A DNA stretch of 64,000 nucleotides from Sequoia sempervirens (GCA_007258455.2 VDFB02270651.1:494210320-494274319); one strand, 5' to 3'. Shown: positions 21,990-35,016, counted from the stretch's first letter. The notes: generated from the letters alone by a model not told the origin. Numbers and translations: made by a program.

Positions 21990-24279
21990 TCACTGGCGGT
22001 GAATTTCCAGCCATTTGTCCACGGCCAATGTAAACATTTGATTCATCATCACAGTAAACAGCTTGGATTGTTGCTTTTTCACACAACATTTTGGTATCCA
22101 CCCATCTGGATTCAGCTGCAAAATATACAGGAACAAGTTCACTTTAAGTCTACAAAAATTATATTCAATTCTAATAGAAAATATCAGAGCATAAGAGGAT
22201 TAAGCTATGCCACTTCATGTTAAGCTACCATAGAAGACTATAAACATAAGTAGTTATGTTTGCATGCTTGGCAAGTTCAGTATCATCTGCATATTATCTT
22301 GCTTTCAAGAAGAAAGACAACAAGCATTGAATAATAAAACAAGAAGCAGAGTAGCTTCCATAGCACTTTCAAAGGATTTTGAAAGAACAGTTATTACAAA
22401 TGATGGTATAGGGACAACTAGGCCAGTCAAAAGTACACCTATCAACAAATGGAAGATTTGTGTTTAGTCTGTCTTGTTTCAAAAGAAATTAATATGGTGT
22501 TGCAGTCACAGTAAATTGACAAGTGCAAGGTTTTAGGTTCAAGTAAGGATAAGTACTTCTAAAGTAAATGTAAGGTCGTAGGTTCAACAAAGTGTCGAGT
22601 AGATATGGCAAAGGCAAGGTCATAGTTTAGTTTTGATAAAGAGACAAGCAGTTCTACAGTAAATGTGAGGTCCTAGATTCAATATAAGATATGTAGCACT
22701 ATGACAAATGTAAGATTATGTGTTAAATAGACTAACAAATAACTCTACAGAAAATGTCAAAGTACTTGGTTTAAATGAAACAAATAACTTTGTTACATAA
22801 GATCCTAGATTCAACACAGAAATAAGTAGGTACACCAAATGGAAAATCTTAAGATTAATAAAGAAAGAAACAGCTCTAGAACAGGTGTGAGGTCCTAAGT
22901 TGAAAAAAAAAACATTAATAATTCTACAAATTTTAGTTATTAGGTTCAAGAAAAGGAACAAGAGCTCCAGAGGAAATGTGAAAGCCTAGGTTTTACATAA
23001 GAACAGAAACTTATACCAGGTTCTAGTCTTAACTGACCCATTGAATTTTGTCAACAATATACAGGCTGCAGAAATATTAAATTTTTTTTATTGCAATTTA
23101 TTTGTATAAATCCTAGATAATTATAACTCTTCATGTATTGCATACCTGCAAAAAGCAAGTGACTCTGCATGATCTGTTATCTTCCATCATTTGAAAAACC
23201 CATCCCAATTCAATCTTACCACGAATGCGCTTCTTGTTCTCAGCCAATACTGCTCTTGACAACCACTTGGGCAGCGAAGCACACCCAACAACCTTCACAC
23301 CCATAATCAATTATCCAATTCAAACCAGAAATAACCTAAACTTATCTATTTATAAAAGATAAAGAATCCGAAATGAAATGGCCATGCATTCTTACATAAA
23401 TTTGATCCTTGATGGCCTGTCGCATTTCAAGTACAACAAACTCTCTACCGCGTAGCAAGGCTTCCTCTGCAAATTGACTGAATGCTAAAAACACCACGTC
23501 AACTTTTTCCCCAAATTCCTGCAGTCTGCTTCCTTCCACCAAAGTCCCATCCCAAAGCTGCCACACAAACCATGATAATTATACAATTCCATTAAACAAT
23601 ATACCCATTCCCAGTTTAAAGATCAAGAATCCTTCAAATCAGTTATCTGGGTATGACCCTGTTTAATTCTTTTCTTTTCTTTTACAATTTTTGGTTACTA
23701 CATTCTAGACCAATTTTCAGGGATATTTGGATCAATGGACAGAAGAATCAAGAAGGCTGCTTAGAAAAGTGGGTTTGTTTTACCTTGGCAGTGTTAACTG
23801 TGTTAACCTGTCCTTTGAAGGTAGAGAGTGGAACATGGAAGGTTCGAGTCCCGCGCAGTGTGTTATCCTTCTTAAAGATTTGGATATCTTCAACAATATT
23901 CTTTAGTGGCTTCCATTCATCACAGGCGTTGTCATTGTCCTTAGCAGCCAGGAATAGCTTCATCGCCAATTCATTACCAGCTTCAATCACATATCGTTTG
24001 ACTGAATCATCACTTGCTGTCCTGTTAATTTACCATTTCTGTCCTGTTACTGACAATTTATGGTTCCTTCTACTTCATTAAATAAAAAACGATTCTGAAA
24101 TGGGTGTCTCTGCCTTTGCATAGAAATCAAGACATTGAATGCAATGAAAACATAAATCTCAAGAAGCCTCGGTAAGACCCAACTTACCATGTTGGAGTGC
24201 GTCTGTTTAAATTTAAATACTTGAGCAGATGACTCCACATGATTGTGATCTTCTGAAACGTGATCAGATGTCCCAACAT
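21990..24279 (-). CDS. START-like lipid-binding domain protein, five exons
   Basis: Five minus-strand exons join in frame to 254 codons plus stop: 24279-24188, 24021-23784, 23557-23396, 23292-23146, 22115-21990. All donors are GT and all acceptors AG, and phases match (exon 1 leaves 2 nt, exon 2 supplies 1, the rest are phase 0). The product reads smoothly: MWSHLLKYLNLNRR near the N-terminus, RTFHVPLSTFKGQV, LLRGREFVVLEMRQ, then KKRIRGKIELGWVF, CRVTCFLQ and NPDGWIPK. The order REFVV...IRG...GW...C.V...PGW(I/L)P is that of a START domain, which binds a lipid or sterol in a hydrophobic pocket. The ligand cannot be inferred. The start codon is uncertain. No signal peptide is evident. This is the only plausible host gene in the window. 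Confidence 0.68.
22520..23000. repeat. Minisatellite in the last intron, unit about 45-50 bp
   Basis: A degenerate unit like GTRAGGTCCTAGGTTCAA, then AAGRAACAAGTAGTTCTACA and GTAAAT recurs about nine times between 22520 and 23000, within intron 4 (22116-23145) of the START-like gene. Examples: GTAAGGTCGTAGGTTCAA near 22570, GTGAGGTCCTAGATTCAA near 22666 and GTGAGGTCCTAAGTTGAA near 22887. Unit length and sequence vary strongly. Confidence 0.75.
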
Positions 24280-24391
24280 AACAGGCAGAGCACCAGAATT
24301 TTGTTAGCAGAGGCGAGGTTCTAGTATTCCAAGAAACACCTCTGAATTTGGGAGATGATCGAGGAAGAAAACAAATATGTTCACATACCAA
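24188..24391 (-). other. Overlapping upstream ORF candidate
   Basis: An ATG at 24391, 112 nt upstream of the chosen start and in another frame, opens 68 codons to the same exon-1 donor. After splicing to 24021 it would stop within four codons. If transcription starts near the TATA candidate, this ATG comes first and could act as an inhibitory uORF. Otherwise the real first exon lies elsewhere. Confidence 0.35.
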
Positions 24392-24452
24392 TGGCAGGTG
24401 GGTTTATCGGTAACAATATGACGAGACGAGAGTAAGCTATCTTCTCACATTG

Positions 24453-24466
24453 GTTTTTATATATAT
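24453..24466 (-). promoter_or_regulatory. TATA-box candidate
   Basis: The minus strand reads AATATATATAAAAA about 175-185 bp upstream of the proposed start codon of the START-like gene. It is plausible as a core promoter, but such AT strings are frequent here. Confidence 0.35.
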
Positions 24467-24539
24467 TTTTCTTTTTCCTTTTAAAATATCCCTTACCGTC
24501 ACCCACTATTCTTTCCGTTCCGTTGGCCTGATCCATCAT

Positions 24540-25180
24540 TTCGCACCTCCTCTTCCATCCCATTAGCCTCATCCCGTCCTTCCCATTATGTTTGCCTTAT
24601 TCCTCACGATCTTTTCCATCTCATTAACCTCTTCCTTCATTCTTTTCATTTTGTTAACCTTTATCTCTCATTCTTCATCCTTTACATTATTTTTATTTGG
24701 TTGGTTTTATCTCTCACTTCGTGTTTCTTTTTATATTATCGGTTTCATCTTTTATTATTTATGTTAAGTTGGACATTTTTTATCTTATTAATTTCATCTT
24801 TCAGATATTTAAACATTTTCATTTCATTATTCTAATCTTTTATCTTTTATATTGTCGAGCAATACTTTGTTTTTAGCTTCATCCCTCATCCTTTAAACCA
24901 TAGAACCTTTTCATCTATTGGCCTCATCCCTCATTCTTTACACCATACAACCTTTCCATCTTGTTGGACTCATCTGTTATACCTTTTGACATATAACTTT
25001 TGCATTTTGTTCACCTCATCTTTCATCTCTTTTTCCATATAACTTTCCCATTTCATTCGCTCCATCCCTCGTCTGTTATGTTATAGGGCCTTTCTATCTC
25101 ATTGGCATCATTCCTCATCCCTTATGTTATAAGGCCTTTCTATCTCATTGGCCCAATCTCCAATCCCTTATATTGTTAGA
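24540..25180. repeat. Minisatellite upstream of the START-like gene, unit about 54 bp
   Basis: A degenerate unit recurs about a dozen times: CTATCTCATTGGCATCATTC then CTCATCCCTTATGTTATAAG then GCCTTT. The clearest neighbours lie at 25085-25190. It lies directly upstream of the gene's proposed promoter and is unrelated in sequence to the intron minisatellite. Confidence 0.8.
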
Positions 25181-25199
25181 GCCTTCCATTTTGCTAAAG

Positions 25200-28001
25200 T
25201 CCATCTTTGCAGGCCTTAAAATTTGTAGATTTGGTTGTATATATTTATGTGTTATTGACTATGTATCAGTCTACCCTTCATAACGTAACAACCCACCTTT
25301 TTTTTTTGTATATTACAAATAGCATATGAAATGTCTCAACACTTTCTCATCACCAAGATCTTAATGTAGGCAAGATAATAGCATACAGTGTTTCAACAAA
25401 ACAACTAACTATAGAAATGCAAATATAAAAGTAATGGTGGCATGTTGATCAAAGAACATAGGCAACATAGTTGATCTAAACAACACCTCTTTGATGGACT
25501 ACATAAATGCAATACAAAGCACTAGTAGAATGCCCAAGTTTGACTTAGACCAAAATGGTCGATAATGCAAGTTTGTTCAATACCAAAATGGGAACTGAAT
25601 GATATGTTATAATGATTGATGGTAAACCATCCAATCTTATAATATGATATGCATGCAAATGATGACTTTTCAATGGTATTGTCATCCAGAGTTTAAAAAT
25701 AGTTAGGAAATGCATTAGAAAATAACATGATATGAGATATATTGTTGATATAAAATTATAATTATAAAATTAATCTATTGCAATAACATGAATTAGTATG
25801 AAAGACTCAAAAAGAACAAGGAATATCATACCTAAAATGTGTATTCACCAATCCAGTTAAGTGTGATATTGAAAGTTGAAGCAAGAAGCTAGAAAAATGC
25901 TGATACAACTCTATACTATCCAAATTCAAACTGATATAATCTGAAAACACTTTGCATTACACCAATAGAATCTAATCCAATAACCAACACCCAAACACAC
26001 TAGACCTCAGCAATATTGAGCTACTAAGAGGAAATAAAATATTTAGAAGTCTAATATGAAGCTGGAAAACAAGAATGAAACATACCCAAAATCCATAAAA
26101 AATACCAATAACACCAAACCCCAACTCCCTAACAAGTATGAGCATCTTCACTGTTAAAAATAAAAAATAAAAATCCCTAAAAACATGAAATTTTCCCTTA
26201 AATATATATAGCTAGCAAGGAACAACAAGAAGAAACTCCATAACATGTCAAAACACATAAAAATTCTCCATTAGAACACAGCTAAAAAAATAAATTAACC
26301 TTGTAGGAAAAATTGAAAATTCTTCATTTTCAACACAAAATTGATCTTTGGATGAAATATCTCCAATGGTTGTCGAGTCTTCAACACATAGGTGATTTAT
26401 GGATGAAATCACTCCATCCAGTTAGGAGGGTTTTCATCCTCAAAATTGATATTTCATGAGGGCTTTTCATTTTCAAGAAATATGAAATGACATTCTAGAG
26501 AAAATGCAAATGAAAATATGGTAATCATTCTTCTCAAGCCCCAAGTTCCTCCTTTTATAACTTTTTTTGAGCTATTTTAAGGAAAAAGTGTTATTATTTT
26601 TCATTTTTTTTTTTTGAAAAAACACTTTTTATTTTAATTTCTTTTTTGAAAAACACTTTTTTTAAATTTTTTTCATTTCTTTTTCCTTCCATTCTTTTTA
26701 CCATCTTAGAAAAATAAAGATTTCTCATATAACTAAACCTTGAAAACTTTTCACAATCAATTGAAAAGCCTCCATAATGTCCATTGGTGTTTCCAATTGA
26801 TTGCCCAAGTTTCTCTAAGGATTAACCAAGTCCTATATTTGAGAACTCTAGACCAATGGCCAACAAACAAAAGATGGATTTACAAATTTTCTCCTCCACA
26901 CTTTAGGCTCTACAAGGCCAAGGTGGGTTTCCCTTTATATAACATCATTTTTCAGGTCATAATAGTTTATCAAATGATACCAAAATATTCAACAATTTCA
27001 CATAAACAATTTGGGGATGAGCTTGATTGATTAAATCTTCTTCAAAACCCTTTGTAGTTATGTATTTCAATAGTGTAAAATGAAAATAAAATAAATTAAA
27101 AAAAAGTAAAAGATAATTTTAAAATTGTATGCTAATTTTATCTACGTTTCAGTCCTGTGAACTAATCAAACTGGTGTCTTATCCATTAAATAAATTCTTG
27201 AATGAAATTAATTTTCTTGATAACAAGCTAGAACCCCAATTCAATTGTTTCTTACAATATTGTTGCCTTACAATAATAAAACCTACTAATGGACAACATC
27301 ATTAATCTTCTTTAAGATCCTTGTCATAACCACAATATTTTTAATTGTTCAACTCAAACAAAATTTAATCTACTACTTGAATAGAAGTCATCAATCAAAC
27401 ATCCATTACAACAAATGTGCAATGAGAACCTTGATCATCTTTGATTATTAAGATTCAAAAGATATTGGTTTACAATGAGGAGACATTAATAATGTGACAT
27501 GTATTCATATGTTACAACATTCTCTTTTTGAACTTCAAAAACTTAGTTGTACAAGACTAACTCTTACATAGACTTGCTCAAAATATAAGGACTAAAATCA
27601 TAGAATAAGGATCAAAATTCTCTTTTATAGAAGCAAGGGAGCAACAAGCTAAAAGACTTATTCCATAACTTATAGTACAAAAAGATAAAAATAGGTGGTG
27701 TCACCTTCAAATAGGACAAAATGCTTTTAAAACATGAGAAAGAGACCGTTGCAATAGATTTTTTTCATATTCATTATAGTTAATAGAAAGAGATTACATA
27801 GTGTTCCCACTATACAGGTGAGTATATGTTGCTGCTACATATTTATCCTCAAAGAGGAGTATTTCTTTCCCATTAGTGAGCTTCATAGGGTCTTCATATC
27901 AATAACAACAAAAATTTATACAAGTTATTATGTAAGATATTTGTAATTACATGCTACTGCTATACTACTGTATATGTGTATAGATATGCATAGACCAATC
28001 T
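25200..28001. other. AT-rich spacer between the gene and the second LINE
   Basis: No gene was recognised. An ORF of 96 codons at 26740-27030 has no domain and an ordinary AT-rich composition. The left end of the LINE 3' UTR is somewhere in 27750-28000 and could not be fixed. Confidence 0.45.
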
Positions 28002-28003
28002 TT

Positions 28004-28878
28004 AATATGTTTTCACTTTTACTTCACTTGTTTGAAGGCAGCTACTATTAGTTTGGTTCATGATGATATTCTTCAGGGCCTTATTACGGTATTCTTTGAA
28101 GTAGAGCCACTGATATGCTTTTGATATCTCCTCTTTATAGACCTCCACTTTACCTTTGTCCATAAGCTTTATGAATTTGTCCTTGGTAATTTTTATTATG
28201 ATGACTACTTACATTAACACATTGTAAAAAGTGATTCTTTTGTGTGACTCAGTAAGATCCCTCCTAATGCCTTAGTAGATTTCATTATTCCTAGCTTTCC
28301 ATAAAAACCATAATATTTCCGTAGATAGGATTAACCAAAAGAGATTATCAACTTTTTTAATCTATGTATTTTACCTTTCAAAAATTTCAACATCTTTATT
28401 TCATTAACTTTCCTTCTTTCCTCTATTCTAACTTGAAAGAGACTCTAGATTTCCTTAGCATAAAAGAAATCAAAGAAGATATGAGAGGTAGAATATACCT
28501 TTTTACAAATGTTGCAAATGTTTGGGTTGCTTTTGGTGTCAGTATTAGGTAACTTGTTTAACAATAGCATCCATTTGAACCCAACTTTTTTAGGTTCCTA
28601 TGTATTTTTCTAGAGATAAGTAAAGATTTTATTCCATTTCCCTTGGTTTAAGGCAGTGTTGCAACATTTATTGAGATGATCCATTAGGTTCCGGGGTTCA
28701 CAAATTGTATTATAAACATCCTTAGCTTTAAGCAAAGCTAGCTTACTATCATTTAGCCAATTAAAATTATTACAACAATCATTATTATCAAACCTATGAG
28801 TATTGTCATTGTCCACATGAGGATTAAGGTTTTTAATTAAATCATAAGTTCTTTTTTGCATTTGAGGGATGTTATATT
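28004..28878 (-). pseudogene. LINE zf-RVT module and ORF2 C-terminus
   Basis: Minus-strand reading gives GKWNKIF, then KWMLLLNKLPNTDTKS, CNICKKVYSTSHIFFDFF (the CxxC...H pattern with its last Cys replaced) and a Lys-rich tail ending at the stop at 28004-28002. Two stops interrupt the join between 28630 and 28600. There is no RNase H after it. Confidence 0.75.
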
Positions 28879-28883
28879 CTAAT

Positions 28884-29958
28884 TGTAGACACTGAAAAAT
28901 GTCCTAAGCCTCTGAGCACCATTTTCCATATCAATTCCCCTTCTTTCTTGCATAATTGAATAATTTTAATTAATTAATTATTGTCTAACATCATATTCTT
29001 CTATTAATTAAATAAGTTTAATTATTTAATTAATTCATCTTCCTTTTTATTCTTCATTTGATTAATTAATTAAATTAATATTTATTTAATTACGTCACTA
29101 ATATTCCTTTCTCTCTATAATTAAATAAATTCTTATTTATTTAATTTTTCATTTTCATTTTCCTGCTATAATTAAACAATTGTTTTAATTATTTAATTAT
29201 TCATTAGCCCCTTCTTCTATAATTAAGTAAATCTCATTTATTTAATTATTTCCCACTTTTCCCTCCACTATTAAATAATTATTTACTAATTTTCCCTTTT
29301 CCTCTACTTTTAAATAAATAGTTATTTTAATTAAAAGTCAACTTTCCCTCTTCTTATATAATTAAATAATTATTTTAATTATTTAAGTATTCGCTTTCCC
29401 TCCTAAATTAAATAATTTTATAATTATTTAATTTACTCCAACCACCTCTTTTTCTATGCCAAATATTATCTCTTATCTCAATTAATTTCCACCCTTGATA
29501 ATGTTTTATTGCCTTTTAATCTCCACTGTCCATCCTTAACTAAACCCTTTTTTTCCCTAACCTTATTTCCTTGCTTCTCAAGGCAATTTCATCCATTGAT
29601 CCTCATCATTTAATCTTGGCCCTTCATTCAATTTTTGTTTTCTACAAAAGAGACCTATCCCTTTCATTTCAACCCTACAACCACTATCTTTGACATTTTG
29701 TTGTCATTATCACTAGGCTTATTCTTGCATACTACAAATCTAAGGGAAAGGTAGCATATAAAGCAGAATGGAGAAGAGCAATGAAAGTGATTCAACCATG
29801 GCATAGGAATTATGGTAATATTGCTTTGTTATTTTATGTTTCTATATTTTCATTTGTACTTCATTGTTGGATTAGGGTCCTTAGGGCTTGAGTTTTAAGT
29901 AGTTGGTCGTTGATACTATTGATTCATACCTTTAACATTGATTTTACCCTATTCTACA
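28884..29958 (+). repeat. 5' LTR of the Tat-like element, 1075 bp
   Basis: Starts TGTAGACACTG and ends ATTCTACA, so the tips form TGTAGA/TCTACA. From 28960 to 29430 it consists of degenerate units of TTTCCCTCTATAATTAAATA type followed by AATTATTTAATTATTC, each able to form an AT hairpin. It serves as the empty-site reference for two insertions in the 3' LTR. Confidence 0.92.
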
Positions 29959-29978
29959 TTGGTGAACCTGATGTGAAC
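29959..29978 (+). promoter_or_regulatory. Primer binding site of the Tat-like element
   Basis: TTGGTGAACCTGATGTGAAC follows the 5' LTR directly and resembles the block after the LTR at 10917. The tRNA was not identified. Confidence 0.7.
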
Positions 29979-30034
29979 TAACTAGATTTGGAGAATTTTT
30001 TTGAGAAATTTTGAGTTTTTAGGTAGAACGACAC

Positions 30035-30125
30035 ATTTGCATGATAGTGCGATGCATTTGCATGACAGTGCGACAAATTTGCATGACAGTGCGACACATT
30101 CACATGACAGTGCGATGTAATCGTA
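30035..30125. repeat. 21-bp tandem repeat in the leader, four units
   Basis: CATG recurs at 30040, 30061, 30082 and 30103 in units of GCATGACAGTGCGACAAATT type. The complementary core TGTCGCACTGTCA is found again on the opposite strand orientation at 52460, near the other end of the internal region. Confidence 0.85.
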
Positions 30126-32740
30126 GTAAAAAGTGACAAATTCGTTGTACAATGGGATGCATTTGTAGATTTTTGCATCGCGTCTATGGCACAAAGCACC
30201 ACATCTGTTCATTTTAGGGAAAATTATCAATATTGTGGTTTTCTATCATTATTTCAATTTTTGGTGTTAATTCTCACATCTTGGTAGACTACTTTCATAA
30301 TTTATATCATTATATTTTTGAACTTTTTCTAGATTTAGTTGATTTTGCAGCTTTTAGATTGTGTGTTGCACCTGTGCAGTAGTACTGTGTTGCATCTACG
30401 TGATAGTAAGCCGCATCTAATTATATAGTCCACCGCAATCACCAACTCATTCACTGTAGTTGCCATCTGGTTCACCGTATTTGCCCAAAAAAGTTCGCTG
30501 CATTCATGACACAAAACGACGCAACTGCTTGTTTCTATAAAAAAGGGTTTAAATCTAAAAATTTTCATTTTTTTCCTTTTTCATTCAGTAGGGTAGAGGG
30601 TTTTGGTGTTACTAATATTTTTGTTACATCCTATGGAACTCATTGGGAGAAGACATTTTTATCTAGACTACTAATCCATGTTCTTGCAGGGTCTTGTGTG
30701 TCTTTGATTTTTAAAGTAGTCCAACATTTGGATTTGGGATTAAAAAGAACAAGTGTCTTGTCAAAATCACACTTTCAATTTGGGCTTAAAAAGAATAAGT
30801 GTTTGCATTTCTTGGTGATCTTGTTTGTTCTTGGAGGTGTGTATGCTCTTTCCTTGCATTTACATATGATCTTGGGAATCAAAAGCACTCTTCAACACTC
30901 ACATTTTCACATTGCACATTTCAATTTCTATTGTTAATGAAAATTTCTTGTGTGATCAAATACATGTGTATGCTCTCTCCTCACATTATCATATGATCTT
31001 GGAAATCAAAAGCATTATTTATATCACTTTTTTGTAACCTTTTTAGAAGGGCCTGCATTTGGAGAAGTGATCATTCCATGGGGTATGACCTAAAGCAGTT
31101 TTTCCCGTGGGCCGCTATATAAAAGATTAAGGAAAAAGCCAAGGTCTAACTAGCGAGTACCTTGTCAACGGTGCCAATCTAAAAGGGGAATCTACCCATA
31201 TTTATGTGAGTTATTTTCTTATAGTACCCAAGTAGGGTTGGTTAAAGCCTTAAGTGGCTTGTTGGGCACTAGTAAGGCGTTAAGTCCTCGAGCAACGACT
31301 AGAAACCTTATTTTAGAGGCTTACCCTATTGATTGAGTTGTTGGTGTCATTCTCAGTGCAAGGGATGTAGATCGTGCCCTAAAGTTACTCACCATATGGA
31401 TCCATTGAGATGAGAAAAAAATCCACAGTTTAGCATAAGCTACTTGTAGCTTTCTGGGGAGAGGGTGATTGGGTCATCCTTCTAGTCCTAGAGGCCCCTA
31501 CCTATCCTCTCTCATAAAGACAAGAGTGTACACACCCATTTAGGTGTACCTACATTTTAGTTGAAGGAGATTCCAAGTTGTGGGCCTAAGAATACTGCCA
31601 TTGGCCTTGACCTTAGGATTAAGAAGTGTTTGAAGTGTTTTCGATTTGTGATAAGACCAATCAAAATTGAGTTGAATTTGGCCTATGAACATACACTATT
31701 CATATAAAAATTTGATAGTCACAATAGCCAAAATTTGTTTTTCAGAGTGTTTGTTGTGTTTTCTATCACATTTCAAAATTTCCCAAGATGAAAAACCTAT
31801 TAAAAACATCCAATTTGAGACCAATAGACAATACACCACATCTATGAAATAGTACATTACATCTACTAACAGTAAGCCACAATTGATAAAAATTGTGTGC
31901 CATAATTTTGAGATAGTAAACTGCATCTGTGAGACAGTGAACCACATTTGCTAGTTGTCAAAATTTCAAGTAAATTCCCATGTAGTCTCATTTTTAGTCA
32001 ATTCCTAATAGTAACTATACTTTTAGATCATATAATTGTTCAGTCTAGTCCATCCATTTCATTGCATTCACTTAGGTTTCCTTGCATTCCATAGTTTTCC
32101 ATTCTTGCATTTCTTAGCCAGCTCTAGATCATTCTTAGTTGCATACACCTTTTCATATTTTAGACTAAGAAGCTTACCATACCTTTGATCAATTTATTGT
32201 CACATATATATATTGTCCTTGACCTTATCCTTTTATCTATCATCATCTAAGTTGGGCATTCAAACTCATGAGTCTAGTTTAAGGTTTACTTTGTCAAAAT
32301 CAACATCATCCTTTTAACTTTTGTCCTTTTAAGGTCTTAACAGTCTAATTTTTTCCTTGAGATATCATAGCTTGCTTAACATGCTTTTGTTAAGTCCAAA
32401 GGTGCATATTTATAATCTCATTTTCCATCCTTTAGTCTTAGTCTCACATCATAACTTTAGTTACACCATATCTTTAGTCATAGATTTCATTTGCATCCTT
32501 GTATACCTTAGCTTTGATCATAGTGACATTACCATATCTCGATTTCAACTATTTTCACTATTGTACCCTCATCTTAGTCATAAGTGCATTTCCATTTGGC
32601 ATTCTTATATCTCAAAAAAAATCCCCAAAAACATAGCATAGTTTCATACCCACCATTGCATTATCATCCCTTATATTCCATATCCTCACCAAGTTCCAAG
32701 TCTTGTATGGTCCAAATTAGGTTACAAAGGAAGAGAAGAG
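30126..32740 (+). other. Long untranslated leader of the Tat-like element
   Basis: No domain in any frame. Includes degraded relatives of the 21-bp repeat (about 30360-30520 and 31840-31960). Long leaders are usual in Tat elements. Confidence 0.5.
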
Positions 32741-34790
32741 ATGGACTACACAAATGAAGATCCCTATTTTAATCCAACTAGCAACTTGAATTTTGGGGCT
32801 TCTTCCTCAAATAAGATATCCAAGTCCCAATCTACATTTCCAAATCCTTTTGAGAATTACACATTACAAGAGGTCAAAAGGTTCTTAACTGAAAAGGAAA
32901 TTGAAGCAGCCGCCCAAGACCCTAGAGTAGCATGCATTGTAGATCAGATAGTAGCAGCAGGTCCCCAATGATTTCTCATAAAAATTCTATAAAGTGGAAC
33001 CAAACTCCTTCAACTTTGATGTCAATATGCTTTTTGAATCACAAACAAATGGTGCCGTGCAAGACCAAGGACATAACACACCTACCTCTGACTTTACTAA
33101 TTCACAAGTACATGCTACTTTACCATTAGGAGGAACAACTCAAAGCACTACAATGGTCAACTTGACATCCACACCAATATTTGGAGCACAAAGTACTGAA
33201 CCTATGTCTTAACCACCGAGCAACACATTTGATCTGTTTGCCTCATCATATCAGACTATGTGTACTCCATCCTCTAATCCTTTTGCAACATCTTCATCCC
33301 AAGCCACACAAAAATTTACCAACACCATGGGGTCAAATACGTCAAACACCAATCCACCCAAGATGTGAAAGGTTTGCATTAGTGCTCTTAAGTCACAACC
33401 TTCAATGACAAGTGTTACACCAAACATAGATTTAAACTCAGAGGTAGACCAAAAAACCAACATGTCTCAAGAAGGTCTCAATTTGGGAAATACTTTGCAA
33501 AACAACAATCTAGGATCCTCTCAACATGGCAATCAAAACCCTCATGGTCAAGCAAGCTCAAATCCATTACAATACAAATCCAATATCAATCCTCCATTCA
33601 CATCACACACTCCATGCATAAACCAAACTCCACTCTCCACTCATAACTTCCAAAATCAAAATCTATCTTCATTACTTGGTACTAACCTCAACTCTTCCAA
33701 CCCAAATATTGGATTTCAAAGCATCACCTCAAACACGGGTCATCCATATCACAATGCACTTTCTAATGCTATAGACATGTCATTGTCCTCCATAGAAGTC
33801 TTAGCACATCAAATGCATGAACTACAACAACAAATTGTTGATATGCAATTATCAACAAAGAAAACATACTCCATGCAATAACTATGCCCATATCCTTTTG
33901 ATAAAAGTGTATATATGCTTCCCTTTCCTCACAATATAATTTCCTAAATTTCAATAAATATAAGGGAAAGGAAGTCCAATTGAAGATGTGAGGGAGCTCC
34001 ATATTTCTTGCATAGATATTGCATTTGAGCATACCTACATAACGAGATTATTTCCAAGAAGTCTCATAGGACAAGCACTTGAGTGGTTTACCCATTTACC
34101 CACAAGATTATGAACATGGAATGCGTTAGCTAAAAAGTTTGTGACACATTTCTCCTACAAAATTAAAATTGACATAACCATAGCAACATTGTATCACACC
34201 AAACAAGAAGGGGAAACTTTATATCTTTCTTCCATGGCTAGCAAGTGTCCTTGCGAAATAGCTAAAAAATAGTTGGTATGTACATGTTCATCAAAAACTT
34301 AATCATGAAATTGAAACAACAACTACAAATCGATTGTTGTACTACATTTTTTGACCTTGTTGAGAAAGGTACTACCATTGAGAAGACACTTATTCCTAAA
34401 GGGGAAATCAAGATCTTTAACAAGAACCAAAATGCCTCCAATGACAAAAGAAAATATTGGGCTCAAAACAAGAATGTCACAAATAATGGGGTTGTACATG
34501 CGAAGAAAATAAACAAAGCTGGCCCTACAATCACACTGAAGGGACCCAATGTATCCAATAACCCGCCACATGGTCCCGATCAAACAATTAATGCAATTTA
34601 GAATAACCAAGGATGTGGACCCCCAAGAAATTACCAACCAAGATGCAAATACCTTTTGTGACTATCAACGCATTAAAGGGCACAAGACCCCATCTTGTCG
34701 TCAACTTAATAATATAATTTGAGACCTCATTGAGAATGGTGTCATAGAAGTGGGCAATCCTCAAGAGAGCTCTAATAATGACCTTACTAT
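32741..34790 (+). pseudogene. gag of the Tat-like element
   Basis: The N-terminal part (32741-33881) is Asn/Ser/Gln-rich with stops at about 32969 and 33210, and ends in a helical MHELQQQIVDMQ stretch. The gag core at about 34047-34200 shows FPRSLIGQALEWFTHLPTRL and then LAKKFVTHFSYKIKIDI, TLYHTKQEGETL, the usual gypsy Retrotrans_gag signature, with a stop after PTRL. A further part (34278-34601) is basic. A finger-like block DYQRIKGHKTPSCRQLNNII follows at about 34660-34720. Frame changes make it non-functional. Confidence 0.85.
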
Positions 34791-35016
34791 CTTTAAGAAT
34801 CCTTAGCAAGACTACAAAATAGGAAAGCCCTCCAGTTCAAGTACCAAGACCAATGACCAAGCCAATTACACTTGTGTCACCCATGAATATACCATACATA
34901 ATATTCAAGCCTTAGATAGTAGCATCACTACAATTGCAATCAAGAACCCATCAGAGTGTGCGGTCACAACTCGAAGGAATAAGGTAACTCTACAAGGAGC
35001 TCCTCCTAAGTAGTAG

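Noticed and set aside
26740..27030. 96-codon ORF as a small gene
   Set aside because: No domain, no splice signals and no neighbouring coding evidence; expected by chance at this length in the window.
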